Of a stretch of DNA of 64,000 nucleotides, positions 55,382 to 64,000 are shown piece after piece. The translations under genes and the position numbers were made by a program. Every line of letters starts with the position of its first letter. Within the stretch, counting starts at the first letter, position 1. The notes beneath the pieces are model-generated. The model saw only the letters and a list, made by a program, of their open reading frames with translations. It had not been told where the DNA came from and did no database searches. The stretch is from Streptomyces cucumeris (GTDB lineage Bacteria; Actinomycetota; Actinomycetes; Streptomycetales; Streptomycetaceae), in the NCBI RefSeq assembly GCF_024295805.1, contig NZ_JANCLX010000002.1:280622-344621 (forward strand), in the 5' to 3' direction.

Positions 55382-56344
55382 ATGTTCGCTGCCTACGCCG
55401 CACGTATCGACCGTGACCAGCCGCTGAGCGGACTTGAACTGGGCGAGCGCCCCGAGCCGGAGGTACGGCCGGGCTGGAGCACCGTCCGCGTCAAGGCCGC
55501 CTCCCTCAACCACCACGACCTGTGGTCGCTGCGCGGTGTCGGACTCGGCGAGGAGTCGCTTCCGATGATCCTCGGCTGCGACGCGGCCGGGATCGACGAG
55601 GACGGCAACGAGGTCGTCCTGCACTCGGTCATCGGCCAGAGCGGCCACGGCGTCGGTCCGCGTGAACCCCGCTCCATCCTCACCGAGCGCTACCAGGGCA
55701 CCTTCGCGGAGCAGGTCACCGTGCCCACCTGGAACCTGCTGCCCAAGCCGAAGGAGCTGTCCTTCGAGGAGGCGGCCTGTCTGCCGACGGCCTGGCTGAC
55801 CGCGTACCGCATGCTCTTCACCAACGCCGGGGTGCGCCCCGGCGACAGCGTGCTGGTGCAGGGCGCGGGCGGCGGGGTGGCCACCGCCGCGATCGTGCTG
55901 GGTGCCGCGGCGGGGCTGCGGGTCTTCGCCACCAGCCGGGACGAGGCCAAGCGCAAGCGCGCCGTCGAACTGGGCGCCGAGGCGGCGTTCGAGCCGGGGG
56001 AGCGGCTGCCGCAGCGCGTGGACGCGGTGATGGAGACCGTGGGCGCCGCGACCTGGTCGCATTCGGTCAAGTCGCTCAAGCCCGGTGGCACCCTGGTCAT
56101 CTCGGGCGCCACCAGCGGCCCCAACCCCAAGGCCGCGGAACTCAACCGGATCTTCTTCCTGGAGCTGAAGGTCGTCGGCTCCACCATGGGCAGCAAGGAC
56201 GAGCTGGAGGACCTGCTCAGCTTCTGTGCGGCGCACGGGGTGCGGCCGGTGATCGACTCGGTGCTGCCGCTGGACCGGGCCCGCGAGGGGTTCGAGAAGA
56301 TGGCGGGCGGCGACCTGTTCGGCAAGGTCGTGCTGACGGTCTGA
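55382..56344 (+). CDS. Zinc-type alcohol dehydrogenase/quinone oxidoreductase family protein
   Basis: A 320-residue medium-chain dehydrogenase/reductase. N-terminal GroES-like part has ASLNHHDLWSLRG and GCDAAGIDEDG; the NAD(P) fold has VQGAGGGVATAAIVLGAAAG near 165. Structural zinc cysteines are absent, so it is nearer the quinone oxidoreductase branch. TATGGT at 55369-55374 seven bases before ATG 55382 suggests a leaderless transcript. Confidence 0.9.
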   Translation: MFAAYAARIDRDQPLSGLELGERPEPEVRPGWSTVRVKAASLNHHDLWSLRGVGLGEESLPMILGCDAAGIDEDGNEVVLHSVIGQSGHGVGPREPRSILTERYQGTFAEQVTVPTWNLLPKPKELSFEEAACLPTAWLTAYRMLFTNAGVRPGDSVLVQGAGGGVATAAIVLGAAAGLRVFATSRDEAKRKRAVELGAEAAFEPGERLPQRVDAVMETVGAATWSHSVKSLKPGGTLVISGATSGPNPKAAELNRIFFLELKVVGSTMGSKDELEDLLSFCAAHGVRPVIDSVLPLDRAREGFEKMAGGDLFGKVVLTV

Positions 56345-56388
56345 ACCACGGCCGCCGCGTCCACCACCTCTCACCACCGGCGGTGGGG

Positions 56389-57150
56389 CTACGGCAGCTC
56401 CACCGCCTCGGGGGTGAAGCCCCGGGCGAAGCGGTAGCGCGTGCTCCGGGAGCCCGCGAAGCCCGGGAGATCGCGCAGCCGGTCCACGGCGGCGGTGTCT
56501 GCGGGTCGTCCGCCGGTGTCGATGGCCGCCTCGTACGCCGCCTCGTCGGTCCACCGGGCCACATTCAGCACCTTGGCGCGGTCGCTGCCCAGATGGGCCC
56601 GGCCGTCGACGTTCAGATGGAAGTCGGCCGAGATCAGACCGGGGTGCGGCGCTGCGCGCAGGCCCTCGATGACGGTGTCGATCCAGGTGCGGCGTAGCGC
56701 CGGGTCGGGTGCGTCGAAGTCGATGTCGAGGACGACGATGAACCCGGGGTCCGCCGTCGCCGCCCCGGCCGTCCCGTCGTCCGTCCCCGAGAAGCGCCGG
56801 TGGTGGCGGAACTCGCCGACACCGTTCCGCTGGATGTCCGGTACGGCACGGTCGATGTCCGAGACCCGTTCCGCGCGGTGCTCCCGGACGAAGGCGTGGT
56901 ACGCCTCCGCACCGGTCCACTGCGAGTAGTGCATCAGGGTGTCGCCGTCGGTGCCCGCGTAGACGTTGTACGAGAGCAGATCGGGCGACGGCCACGGCCG
57001 GGCGTGCCAGGCGGCCGTGATGGCGTCCACGGTGGCCCGCTGCCGCTCCGGTGTGCCCACGTTCCAGGTGCTGTACAGCGCGGTACCCGCGTCGGAGCGG
57101 GCGAGGCCGGGCAGTGGGCCGGTGGGGTGCGAAAGGTCCGGGCTGGCCAT
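56389..57150 (-). CDS. Double ABM-fold protein (antibiotic biosynthesis monooxygenase-like)
   Basis: A 253-residue protein with two ferredoxin-like repeats: first about 20-115 (TALYSTWNVGTPERQRATVD, then LLSYNVYAGTDGDTLMHYSQ), second about 135-245 (FIVVLDIDFD, then SADFHLNVDGRAHLGS). This is the dimeric alpha/beta-barrel ABM fold in tandem. Cofactor-free monooxygenase activity or simple ligand binding are both possible. ATG 57150 has GAGGTGA upstream. No clear operon partner. Confidence 0.8.
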   Translation of the reverse strand: MASPDLSHPTGPLPGLARSDAGTALYSTWNVGTPERQRATVDAITAAWHARPWPSPDLLSYNVYAGTDGDTLMHYSQWTGAEAYHAFVREHRAERVSDIDRAVPDIQRNGVGEFRHHRRFSGTDDGTAGAATADPGFIVVLDIDFDAPDPALRRTWIDTVIEGLRAAPHPGLISADFHLNVDGRAHLGSDRAKVLNVARWTDEAAYEAAIDTGGRPADTAAVDRLRDLPGFAGSRSTRYRFARGFTPEAVELP

Positions 57151-57276
57151 GGTGGTCACCTCAGGGCTGGTGGGGAGGACGGGTGAGCGGCGGGACACGA
57201 TCCCTCGCGCGCCCCGCCGCTCCCGATCCTCGAACTTCGACCAAGGGTGAAGTCAAGGGCGTTCCATGGCTTCCGC

Positions 57277-58368
57277 CTACCCCTTCTCCCCGTTCCGCAG
57301 CAGCCCGGTGATCCGCGCGGCGGTGTCCGCCAGACGCCCCTGGGTGTCGGCCAGTTGGTCCGGGGTCACCCCGTGGTCCCGGGCGGTGTCGCGGACGTGG
57401 TCGCGGAACCGGTCGAGCAGCCGGTCCAGATCGCGGGCCGGGTCGCCGGAGGGGGTGAAGTCCCGGGCCCACGCGGGCCGCTCCACCCCGGCCGCACCGG
57501 CCGTGGTGGGGTCCGTCGTGCCGCTCGCCGCGGGGCCGTCCGGCGCCGGGACATCCGCCCGCTCCACCGTGATCCCGCCGCCGTCCGTGCCCTCCGTACC
57601 GGCCGGCGTCCCCGCGTCCCGCCACGGCCGGTCCTGCCGGGAGATACGGCTCATCCCGCGCGAGACCTCGGCCAGTCCCTCGCGCACCGCCCGCTGCCAG
57701 TCGCCCGTCCGGACGTGCTCCTGGGTCCGCTCCTGGACCCGCCGGGCCATCCGCTGGACCTCCTCGCGCGCGAACTCCTGGGCGTCCCGGGCCTGCTGGC
57801 GGGCGCGCTGCGCGTCCTGGCGGGCCCGCTTGCTCTCCTCCTTCGCCCGGCGCGCCTGTTCCTTCCACTCCTCCTTGGCGCGCCGCATCTCCTCCTTCGC
57901 CTGCTGCCAGGTCTCCTTGTCGCCCCAGGCGGCATCCCAGGGAACGCCTCCGGCCCTGCCGCCGCCGGACTCCCCGGAGGTGCGGGTCTGCCGGGCCGCC
58001 TCCCGCATCTCCCGCCGCAGATCGCTGGCCGAACCGCGGACGTCCTCCCGGATCTCCGCGGCCAGTTCGGCGACCGATTCCCGGATCTCCAGCTCCAGTT
58101 CGGCCAGTTCACCGCTGCGGTCGGCCAGTTCGGCCCGGCCGGCGTCGGTGATGGAGTAGACCTTGCGCCCGCCCTCGCTGGTGTGGGTGACCAGCCCCTC
58201 GGCCTCCAGTTTGGCCAGCCGAGGGTAGACGGTCCCGGCGGAGGGCGCGTACAGCCCCTGGAACCGCTCCTCCAGCAGCCGGATGACCTCGTAGCCGTGT
58301 CGCGGCGCCTCGTCGAGCAGCTTGAGCAGATACAGACGCAGCCTGCCGTGGGCGAAAACGGGGGGCAT
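57277..58368 (-). CDS. PadR-family regulator with a long coiled-coil extension
   Basis: A 363-residue protein; ordinary PadR proteins have 100-200 residues. The winged helix is at 1-85 (LLEERFQGLYAPSAGTVYPR, then LEAEGLVTHTSEGGRKVYSI). Next come a Glu-rich helix (about 87-130) and a highly charged helix rich in RRAKEE, RAKEESKRARQDAQRARQQA (about 150-225) predicted to be a coiled coil, then a Pro/Thr linker and a final helix. Its start overlaps the DUF4097 stop by one base (TGATG), so the pair is one operon and probably autoregulated through the palindrome at 59302-59328. Confidence 0.87.
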   Translation of the reverse strand: MPPVFAHGRLRLYLLKLLDEAPRHGYEVIRLLEERFQGLYAPSAGTVYPRLAKLEAEGLVTHTSEGGRKVYSITDAGRAELADRSGELAELELEIRESVAELAAEIREDVRGSASDLRREMREAARQTRTSGESGGGRAGGVPWDAAWGDKETWQQAKEEMRRAKEEWKEQARRAKEESKRARQDAQRARQQARDAQEFAREEVQRMARRVQERTQEHVRTGDWQRAVREGLAEVSRGMSRISRQDRPWRDAGTPAGTEGTDGGGITVERADVPAPDGPAASGTTDPTTAGAAGVERPAWARDFTPSGDPARDLDRLLDRFRDHVRDTARDHGVTPDQLADTQGRLADTAARITGLLRNGEKG

Positions 58369-59222
58369 CAGAGGACCTTTCCCTGGGATCCGTCGGTGTC
58401 GTCCTCGGACCGCGGACGGCGCAGCAGCGCGATGGCGCCCGAGACGGTGGTGGCCTTGAGGCGGCCGCTGCCCGCGCCCAGCGTGCCGTTGATCCGCTTG
58501 GCGCCCCACTGCCCGGTGACCCGCAGGTCCTCGAAGGCGCAGGAGACGGCACCGCTGGCGGTGTTGGCGTCGATCTCGGCGTCGGCCGGATGCGGCAGCC
58601 GGATCGCGATCTCGCCGGAGACGGTGTTGAGGCTGATACGGGCGCTCTCGGACGTGGGGGCGAGGTCGAGCACCACGTTACCGCTGACCGATTCGGCCCG
58701 TACGCCAGGTCCCGAGCCCTCGACGACGGTCAGATCGCCGGAGACGGAGTTGAAGCGCAGCTCGCCGGTGATCGCCTGGGTCTCGACCCGCCCGGAGACG
58801 GTGTCGGCCCGCACCGGGCCGGTCAGTCCGACGAGGGTGAAGTCACCGGAGACCCCGCGCAGTACGGTGCGGCCGCCGATCCCGGAGGCGACGGCACTGG
58901 CGCCGACGACGCCGATCGAGACATCGGTGGCGGTGGGCACGGTGAGGGTGAGATGGACGCTGCGGTTCCAGCCCTTGCGGTCGAGCCACTTCAGCAGGCC
59001 CTTCCAGGGGAGGTCGTCATAGGCGACGGTCAGTGTGCCGCGCTTGAGGGTGACCGTCAGCGGCGGTCCGTCGAGGGCGGTCAGCTCCAGCCGGGCGGGG
59101 CCGCTGTCGGTGCCGACCACGTTGACCGTGCCGCCCACGACCCGGACGTCCAGGGCGGAGACGGGTCCGTCGAACGTGAGCTTCTCCGGCTCGCTGATCG
59201 ACCACTCTGATCCTGCTGACAT
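58368..59222 (-). CDS. DUF4097 beta-solenoid protein
   Basis: A 284-residue protein built of repeating strands with the recurring words VSGDF, VSGRV, VSGDL, VSGNV, VSGEI, ASGAV and VSGAI, each one turn of a right-handed beta-helix as in the DUF4097/LiaG family. No signal peptide or membrane segment. ATG 59222 has GGGAGGCC upstream. Function is unknown; pairing with PadR is common in Streptomyces, suggesting envelope or stress sensing, but that is inference. Confidence 0.87.
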   Translation of the reverse strand: MSAGSEWSISEPEKLTFDGPVSALDVRVVGGTVNVVGTDSGPARLELTALDGPPLTVTLKRGTLTVAYDDLPWKGLLKWLDRKGWNRSVHLTLTVPTATDVSIGVVGASAVASGIGGRTVLRGVSGDFTLVGLTGPVRADTVSGRVETQAITGELRFNSVSGDLTVVEGSGPGVRAESVSGNVVLDLAPTSESARISLNTVSGEIAIRLPHPADAEIDANTASGAVSCAFEDLRVTGQWGAKRINGTLGAGSGRLKATTVSGAIALLRRPRSEDDTDGSQGKVL

Positions 59223-59301
59223 CCCCGGCCTCCCCTGGTGGCTGTGCGACTGGATATGCGACGGGACGTGCCCGGATGTGCGACATGAGCCGCGACGCAA
59301 C

Positions 59302-59328
59302 ATATCGTGTCTTCGCTAGACACGATAT
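59302..59328. promoter_or_regulatory. Palindromic operator of the DUF4097-PadR operon
   Basis: ATATCGTGTC (59302-59311) and GACACGATAT (59319-59328) are a perfect 10-bp inverted repeat with spacer TTCGCTA. It lies 80-107 bases before the DUF4097 start, in the expected promoter. PadR proteins bind such palindromes, so autoregulation is likely. Confidence 0.8.
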
Positions 59329-59505
59329 ATCGCGGATCGCGGGAGTCAAGCCCGCCTTCCCCGTCCCGGGTGTCCGGTCGGATCGCGATCCGGGCATCCG
59401 GCAGGAGGCGCTCTTTTCTGAAAACGGTTTCCGGTGTATGGCGGGACGGTCGTTTCCTTGTCAGATGAATCTCGGGATCCACGGAAAATCCTGATCCGGA
59501 GATTT

Positions 59506-59526
59506 CCGCTAGAGCCCCGCTAGAGC
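59506..59526 (+). promoter_or_regulatory. SARP-like 11-bp-spaced direct repeats before the synthetase gene
   Basis: CCGCTAGAGC occurs at 59506-59515 and again at 59517-59526, exactly 11 bp apart. Antibiotic regulatory proteins of the SARP type bind short direct repeats with this spacing just upstream of the -10 of cluster genes. No SARP gene is in the window. Confidence 0.6.
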
Positions 59527-59540
59527 GACGGTGGAGAGCA

Positions 59541-59591
59541 ATGGAGTGCGAATGTTCGAGACTGTTACCTTCGGTTCCCGGATTCGATTAG
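59541..59591 (+). CDS. Possible 16-residue leader peptide with a TTA codon
   Basis: ATG 59541, shortly after GTGGAGAG, opens a frame MECECSRLLPSVPGFD ending at TAG 59589-59591, at the ribosome site of the synthetase gene. It includes one TTA codon (59565-59567). Its reality is speculative; it may be chance. Confidence 0.2.
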   Translation: MECECSRLLPSVPGFD

Positions 59592-59610
59592 GAAGAGGGC
59601 AGTGGGGGGA

Positions 59611-62448
59611 ATGGCTGCACAACCATTGGAATACTCGGTACCGACGGAATCAAAGGATCTGCGCTCAGTCGCCCAGATACTCCTGAGGGCGGCGTACGAT
59701 CACCCCGAATCGGGGGTGCGCTATGTGCCCGGACGGGACTGGAGCGATTCAACGCACCAGTCGTATCCGGAACTTGTGGAATCCGCGCTGGGCCTCCTCG
59801 AGGGGCTGCGCGGCCGCGGTCTGGAGCCGCGGGACACGGTGGCCCTGCTCCTGACCGACCAGCGGGAGTTCCTGACCGCCTTCTGGGCCTGTCTGCTGGG
59901 CGGGTTCGTGCCCTGCCCGATGGCGCCCGTGCCCGGCGACCCGGCCCGCTGGGCCGCACAACTCGGCCATGTCAACGAGTTGCTGGAGGGGCCGCTGCTG
60001 GTCACCAGCGCGGCACTGGCAGCCGAACTGCCGGCCGTCCCCGGGCTCGCGGTGGCGGTCGTGGACGAGCTGCGGGGCGGCTCCGTCGCGTCGGTCAACG
60101 CGCGTCAACTCCCCTTAGCCAGACGTCAATTGCCGCCCGGAGTGCACCTCGCCGAGCCCTCGGATCTGGCGCTGCTGGTGCTGACCTCCGGCTCCACCGG
60201 ACACTCCAAAGCCGTGATGCTCACCCATGGGAATATCCTGGCGTCCATGGCCGGGAAGGCCGACAAGCAGCGGTTGTCCGAGATTGATATCACCTTCAAC
60301 TGGATTTCGTACGACCATGTGGCGGCACTCCTCGAAGCGCATATGCTTCCGCTGTACGTCGGTGCCGGGCAATTGCATGCGGAACCGTCCGTCATTCTTG
60401 AGGAACCGCTGAGATTCCTCCGGATTATCTCGCGTCACAAGGTCACGATGACCTTCACACCCAACTTTCTGCTGGGACCGCTTAACGCGTCCGCCCGTGC
60501 AGTAGGGGAGGAGGTGGCGGCCGGGGGCGAAGGTCTCGATCTCAGCGCCCTGCGCCATATCGTGAGCGGCGGCGAGGCGAATGTGGTCGCCACCGGCGAG
60601 GCGTTCCTCGACCGGTACGCGCCCTACGGGCTGCGCCGGGGCGCGCTGTGGCCCGCCTTCGGGATGACCGAGACCTGCGCCGGATCCATCTACAACCGTG
60701 GCTTCCCGGCCGGGGACCGGGGCGAGGAGTTCGCCAACCTCGGCACCCCCGTCCTGGACCTGCGGATCCGGGTGGCCGACGACGACCACCGCGAGCTGCC
60801 GCCAGGTGAGGTGGGCGAACTCCAGCTCAGCGGACCGATGATCACCAGCGGCTACTACCGCGACACGACCGCCACCGAGGAGGCGTTCACCCCCGACGGC
60901 TGGTTCCGCAGCGGCGACCTCGGGCGGATCGACGACGGCCGGCTGACCCTCGTCGGACGCAGCAAGGACAGCATCATCGTCAACGGCGTCAACTACTTCA
61001 GCCATGAGATGGAGGCGGCGCTGGAGCAGCTCGACGGGGTGGCGGGCGGCTACGCCGCGGCCTTCCCGACCCGGCGGCCCGGCAGCGACACCGAACAGCT
61101 GGTGATCGCCATCAGCCCCGAGCTCGCGGAGGACGACGAGGCCGGGCTGTACCGGCTGCTCACCGCGGTGCGCGCGACCGTGGTGATGCACTGGGGCTTC
61201 CGGCCCTCGCTGGTGCTGCCGCTGCCCCGGGAGGCGTTCCCCAAGACCAGTCTGGGCAAGACGCTGCGCCGGCGGATGCGGCAGCGGCTGGAGACGGGCG
61301 GCTTCGACGACGTCATCGAGCGGGTGACGGAGCTGACCACCCGCAGGCTCGGCGGTCACACCCCGCCCGAGGGCCGGACCGAGCGGGTCCTGGCCGAGAT
61401 CTTCGCGGAGATGTTCGACACCGACCCGGACCGGATCAGCGCCACCGCCAGCTTCTTCGACCTCGGCGGCACCTCCCTGGACATACTCCGGCTGCGCCGC
61501 CGGGTCGCCCGGCGGCTGGGCGCGGACCTGCCGGTCATCACCGTGCTCACCGCGCCCACGGTGCGTCTGCTGGCCACCCGGCTGACCGGCGGCGACACCC
61601 CCGGCGCGGGCGACTACGACCCCGTCGTACCGCTGCAGACCGGTGGTGAGAAGACCCCGCTGTTCTGTGTGCACCCCGGGGTCGGTGAGGTGCTGGTCTT
61701 CGTCAACCTCGCCAAGTACTTCGTCGGCGACCGGCCGTTCTACGCCCTGCGCGCCCGTGGCTTCAACGAGGGCGAGAAGCCCTTCGGGAGCTTTGAGGAG
61801 ATGGTCGACACCTACGTCCGGGCCATCCGCGCCCGCCAGCCGCACGGCCCCTACGCCCTCGCGGGCTACTCCTACGGCGGTGCGGTCGCGTTCGAGATGG
61901 CCAAGGTGCTGGAGGCGGAGGGCGAACGTGTCGACTTCATCGGCAGCTTCAACCTCCCGCCGCACATCAAGTACCGGATGGAGGAGCTGGACTTCATCGA
62001 GACCGCGGTGAACCTGGCCTTCTTCCTGGACCTGATCGACAAGAGGCAGTCGCTGGACCTCCCCGCCGAGCTGCGTCCGCTGCCGAGGGAGGAGCAGCTC
62101 ACCCGGCTGTTGCGGATCGCCCCGCCCGACCGGCTGGCCGAACTCGATCTGGACCTGGCGCGGTTCACCGCCTGGGCGGAGCTGGCCCATGGCCTCACCG
62201 ACCTGGGCCGCGGCTACCACCCCAGCGGAACCGTGCGCTCCATGTCGGTCTTCTACGCCATCCCGTTGCGCGGCACCAAGGAGGACTGGCTCAATGACGA
62301 ACTGCGGCGCTGGGACGAGCACACCACCGGACCCAATCGGTACCTCGATGTGCCCGGTGAGCACTACACGCTGATGAGCCCGCAGCACGTCGCCGCCTTC
62401 CAGTCCGTCCTGCGCCGGGAGCTCGACCGCGCGCTGGGGGACGGCTAG
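59611..62448 (+). CDS. A-T-TE NRPS-like synthetase (EchA/TerA-like, p-terphenyl quinone forming)
   Basis: A 945-residue tridomain enzyme. Adenylation: [18 protein letters not shown] (about 189-206), [42 protein letters not shown] and the A10-type [11 protein letters not shown]. The A4 region lacks the Asp that binds an alpha-amino group and resembles arylpyruvate-using atromentin/polyporic-acid synthetases. Carrier: [10 protein letters not shown] with Ser622. Thioesterase: GYSYGG with Ser754 and His918. No condensation domain. Such enzymes (EchA, TerA, RalA, fungal AtrA) activate two arylpyruvates and join them into a quinone or furanone. ATG 59611 follows AGGAAGAGGG. A TTA codon at 60115-60117 makes it bldA-dependent. 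The two following genes match TerB and TerC types. Confidence 0.88.
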   Translation: MAAQPLEYSVPTESKDLRSVAQILLRAAYDHPESGVRYVPGRDWSDSTHQSYPELVESALGLLEGLRGRGLEPRDTVALLLTDQREFLTAFWACLLGGFVPCPMAPVPGDPARWAAQLGHVNELLEGPLLVTSAALAAELPAVPGLAVAVVDELRGGSVASVNARQLPLARRQLPPGVHLAEPSDLALLVLTSGSTGHSKAVMLTHGNILASMAGKADKQRLSEIDITFNWISYDHVAALLEAHMLPLYVGAGQLHAEPSVILEEPLRFLRIISRHKVTMTFTPNFLLGPLNASARAVGEEVAAGGEGLDLSALRHIVSGGEANVVATGEAFLDRYAPYGLRRGALWPAFGMTETCAGSIYNRGFPAGDRGEEFANLGTPVLDLRIRVADDDHRELPPGEVGELQLSGPMITSGYYRDTTATEEAFTPDGWFRSGDLGRIDDGRLTLVGRSKDSIIVNGVNYFSHEMEAALEQLDGVAGGYAAAFPTRRPGSDTEQLVIAISPELAEDDEAGLYRLLTAVRATVVMHWGFRPSLVLPLPREAFPKTSLGKTLRRRMRQRLETGGFDDVIERVTELTTRRLGGHTPPEGRTERVLAEIFAEMFDTDPDRISATASFFDLGGTSLDILRLRRRVARRLGADLPVITVLTAPTVRLLATRLTGGDTPGAGDYDPVVPLQTGGEKTPLFCVHPGVGEVLVFVNLAKYFVGDRPFYALRARGFNEGEKPFGSFEEMVDTYVRAIRARQPHGPYALAGYSYGGAVAFEMAKVLEAEGERVDFIGSFNLPPHIKYRMEELDFIETAVNLAFFLDLIDKRQSLDLPAELRPLPREEQLTRLLRIAPPDRLAELDLDLARFTAWAELAHGLTDLGRGYHPSGTVRSMSVFYAIPLRGTKEDWLNDELRRWDEHTTGPNRYLDVPGEHYTLMSPQHVAAFQSVLRRELDRALGDG

Positions 62449-62498
62449 TCCGCGCCCGACCACCTCACAACGGCCCCGACAGAGAAGAGACGAGCACC

Positions 62499-63452
62499 GT
62501 GGAAGGCAAGAAGATCCTGGTCACCGGCGGTACCGGGCAGGTCGCCCGGCCGGTGGCGGAGGCGCTCGCCGAGCGCAACGAGGTGTGGTGCCTGGGCCGG
62601 TTCGGCACCCCGGGCGTCGAGGAGGAGCTCACCGCCCGGGGGATCACCACGTTCCGCTGGGACATGGACGATCTGGGCGCGTCGGCGTACGACGGGCTGC
62701 CGGAGGACTTCACCCATGTCATCCACTCCGCGGTGCGCCGCGGCGAGGACGGTGACGTCAACACGGCCGTCGAGGTCAACGCGGTCTCCTGCGCCCGGCT
62801 GATGACCCACTGCCGTACCGCGGAGGCGTTCCTGTACGTCTCCACCGGCGCCTTGTACAAGCGGCAGTCGCTGGACCACCCGTACACCGAGGACGACCCG
62901 GTCGACGGGGTGGCGGACTGGCTCCCGGTCTACCCGGTGGCCAAGATAGCCGCGGAGGGCACGGTCCGGGCGCTGGCGCAGGTGCTCGGGCTGCCGACCA
63001 CCATCGCCCGGCTCAACATCGCCTACGGGCCCGGCGGTTACGGCGGGGTGCCGATGCTCTACTTCCGGCGGATGCTGGCCGGCGAGCCCATACCGGTGCC
63101 GGTCGAGGGCCAGAACTGGTGCTCGCTGCTGCACACCGACGATCTGGTGGCCCAGGTGCCGCGGCTGTGGGAGGCCGCCGCGGCCCCCGCCACGCTCGTC
63201 AACTGGGGCGGTGACGAGGCGGTCGGCATGACCGACTGCGTGCGCTACCTGGAGGAGCTCACCGGAGTGCGGGCGCGGCTCGTCCCCAGCGAGATCACCC
63301 GGGAGACCTACCGGTTCGACCCGGCGCGGCGCCGGGAGCTCACCGGGCCCTGCCGGGTGCCGTGGCGCGAGGGGTTGCGCGGCACGCTCCAGGCGCTCCA
63401 CCCGGAGCACCTCAAGCCGCAGTACGCGGACCCGGCCCCGTCCGCCGTCTGA
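62499..63452 (+). CDS. NAD(P)-dependent reductase/epimerase-fold protein (TerB-like)
   Basis: A 317-residue extended short-chain dehydrogenase. The cofactor loop is [10 protein letters not shown] (9-18), the catalytic pair Tyr145 and Lys149 lies in YPVAK after VSTGALY, and substrate-side [14 protein letters not shown] follows. In terfestatin biosynthesis TerB reduces polyporic acid made by TerA, and the adjacency to an A-T-TE gene supports the same role. GTG 62499 has GAGAAGAG upstream. Fifty bases after the synthetase, same operon. Confidence 0.83.
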   Translation: MEGKKILVTGGTGQVARPVAEALAERNEVWCLGRFGTPGVEEELTARGITTFRWDMDDLGASAYDGLPEDFTHVIHSAVRRGEDGDVNTAVEVNAVSCARLMTHCRTAEAFLYVSTGALYKRQSLDHPYTEDDPVDGVADWLPVYPVAKIAAEGTVRALAQVLGLPTTIARLNIAYGPGGYGGVPMLYFRRMLAGEPIPVPVEGQNWCSLLHTDDLVAQVPRLWEAAAAPATLVNWGGDEAVGMTDCVRYLEELTGVRARLVPSEITRETYRFDPARRRELTGPCRVPWREGLRGTLQALHPEHLKPQYADPAPSAV

Positions 63453-63514
63453 ACAGCGCAGCACCCGTCCAGCCGTTCCGGCCCGTCCGGCCGTCGTCCG
63501 AGGAGACACACACC

Positions 63515-63913
63515 GTGGCATCAGTGAACATCGAGGCCATCCGCCGGTCCTACGCGGGGTTCCGCGACCGTGATGTCGAGGGGATCCTCTCGGCCATGCA
63601 CCCCGATGTGGAGTGGGTGCACCCGGCGGGGATGGCCGCCCACGGGCTGGGCGGCACCAAGCACGGCCACTCCGGGATCAAGGAGTTCCTCGCCCATGTC
63701 CCCACCGTGCTCGGCGGGATGCGGCTGGAGCCGCGGGAGTTCATCGAGCAGGGCGACCGGGTGGTGGTCTTCGGTACCCGAGAGGTCACCTCGCTCCGGG
63801 GCACGACCGCGACCCTGGACTTCGTCCACTCGTGGACCATGCGGGACGGCCGGGCGACGCGGATGGAGGACATCTTCGACACCGTGGCCTTCCAGCAGCT
63901 CATGGAGAGCTGA
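63515..63913 (+). CDS. SnoaL-like/NTF2-fold protein (TerC-like dehydratase)
   Basis: A 132-residue NTF2-fold protein: SYAGFRDRDVEGILSAMHPD at the start, then VEWVHPAGM, GHSGIKEFLAHVP, and FVHSWTMRDGRATRMEDIFD. In the terfestatin pathway TerC, of this fold, acts after TerB to dehydrate the reduced quinone toward a terphenyl triol. GTG 63515 has GAGGAGA eight bases upstream. It is the last complete gene of the window; the rest of the cluster lies beyond. Confidence 0.85.
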   Translation: MASVNIEAIRRSYAGFRDRDVEGILSAMHPDVEWVHPAGMAAHGLGGTKHGHSGIKEFLAHVPTVLGGMRLEPREFIEQGDRVVVFGTREVTSLRGTTATLDFVHSWTMRDGRATRMEDIFDTVAFQQLMES

Positions 63914-63922
63914 CCCGCGGGC

Positions 63923-64000
63923 CGGGGGGCCCCCCCCCCCCCCCGCGGGGGGGGGGGGGGGGCGCGGGCCCCGGCGGGGGGGGGGGGGGCCGGGGGGGGG
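63923..64000. other. Homopolymer sequence artefact at the window end
   Basis: The last ~75 bases are almost only long runs of G and C (runs of 9-16) with no coding character. This is unlike any other part of the window and fits low-quality sequence at a contig or read end. Confidence 0.9.

Overview
The window is about 72-73% G+C with strong third-position G/C bias, ATGA/GTGA stop-start overlaps, GTG starts, leaderless genes with TANNNT boxes, and hallmark genes (sigR-rsrA, dasR-dasABC, wblE, sigH-prsH, sodN-sodX). It is chromosomal DNA of a Streptomyces or very close relative. From sigR to the malic enzyme the order follows the S. coelicolor core chromosome as I recall it, with accessory insertions. 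No transposase, integrase, tRNA, rRNA or CRISPR array was seen. The last ~75 bases are G/C homopolymer junk, so the right edge is probably a contig end.

Layout. 1-6.7 kb: thiol-oxidative stress regulators sigR/rsrA with a sigma-R promoter, two membrane HD-domain proteins, a TPR protein and peptide deformylase. 6.7-10.5 kb: class Ia ribonucleotide reductase nrdAB behind a cobalamin riboswitch and two NrdR boxes. 10.5-16.1 kb: a divergent catabolic island (two FGGY kinases, a 2-hydroxyacid dehydrogenase, a histidine phosphatase, a DeoR regulator) with two related operator-like elements. 16.1-19.5 kb: GNAT, a guanidine-III riboswitch with its SMR exporter, and an mctP/DUF3311 permease pair. 19.7-26.5 kb: the chitobiose/GlcNAc regulon dasR, dasABC, a family 3 hexosaminidase and a SIS-domain deaminase-like gene of odd codon use.

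26.7-32 kb: a PdtaS-like sensor kinase, wblE, a lipid kinase, and sigH with its anti-sigma factor. 32-44 kb: housekeeping and accessory single genes (GNAT, UBP zinc finger, Na+/H+ antiporter, amidase, glutaminase, AraC, VOC, a FabH-like enzyme, DUF2330, acid phosphatase, WYL regulator, a pair of STAS proteins). 44-50.8 kb: snapalysin with a divergent LysR activator, an EstB-like hydrolase, Ni-superoxide dismutase sodN/sodX, a CGNR regulator and a methyltransferase. 50.8-57.2 kb: a polar amino-acid ABC importer, malic enzyme, an MDR oxidoreductase and an ABM-fold protein. 57.3-59.3 kb: PadR with a long coiled coil plus DUF4097 and a clear operator.

59.5 kb to the end: the start of a secondary-metabolite cluster. 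An A-T-TE synthetase, an NAD(P)-dependent reductase and a SnoaL/NTF2-fold protein match the EchA/TerA, TerB and TerC trio of p-terphenyl (echoside/terfestatin) biosynthesis. It has 11-bp-spaced SARP-like direct repeats upstream and a TTA (bldA) codon in the synthetase. The cluster is cut by the window/contig end.
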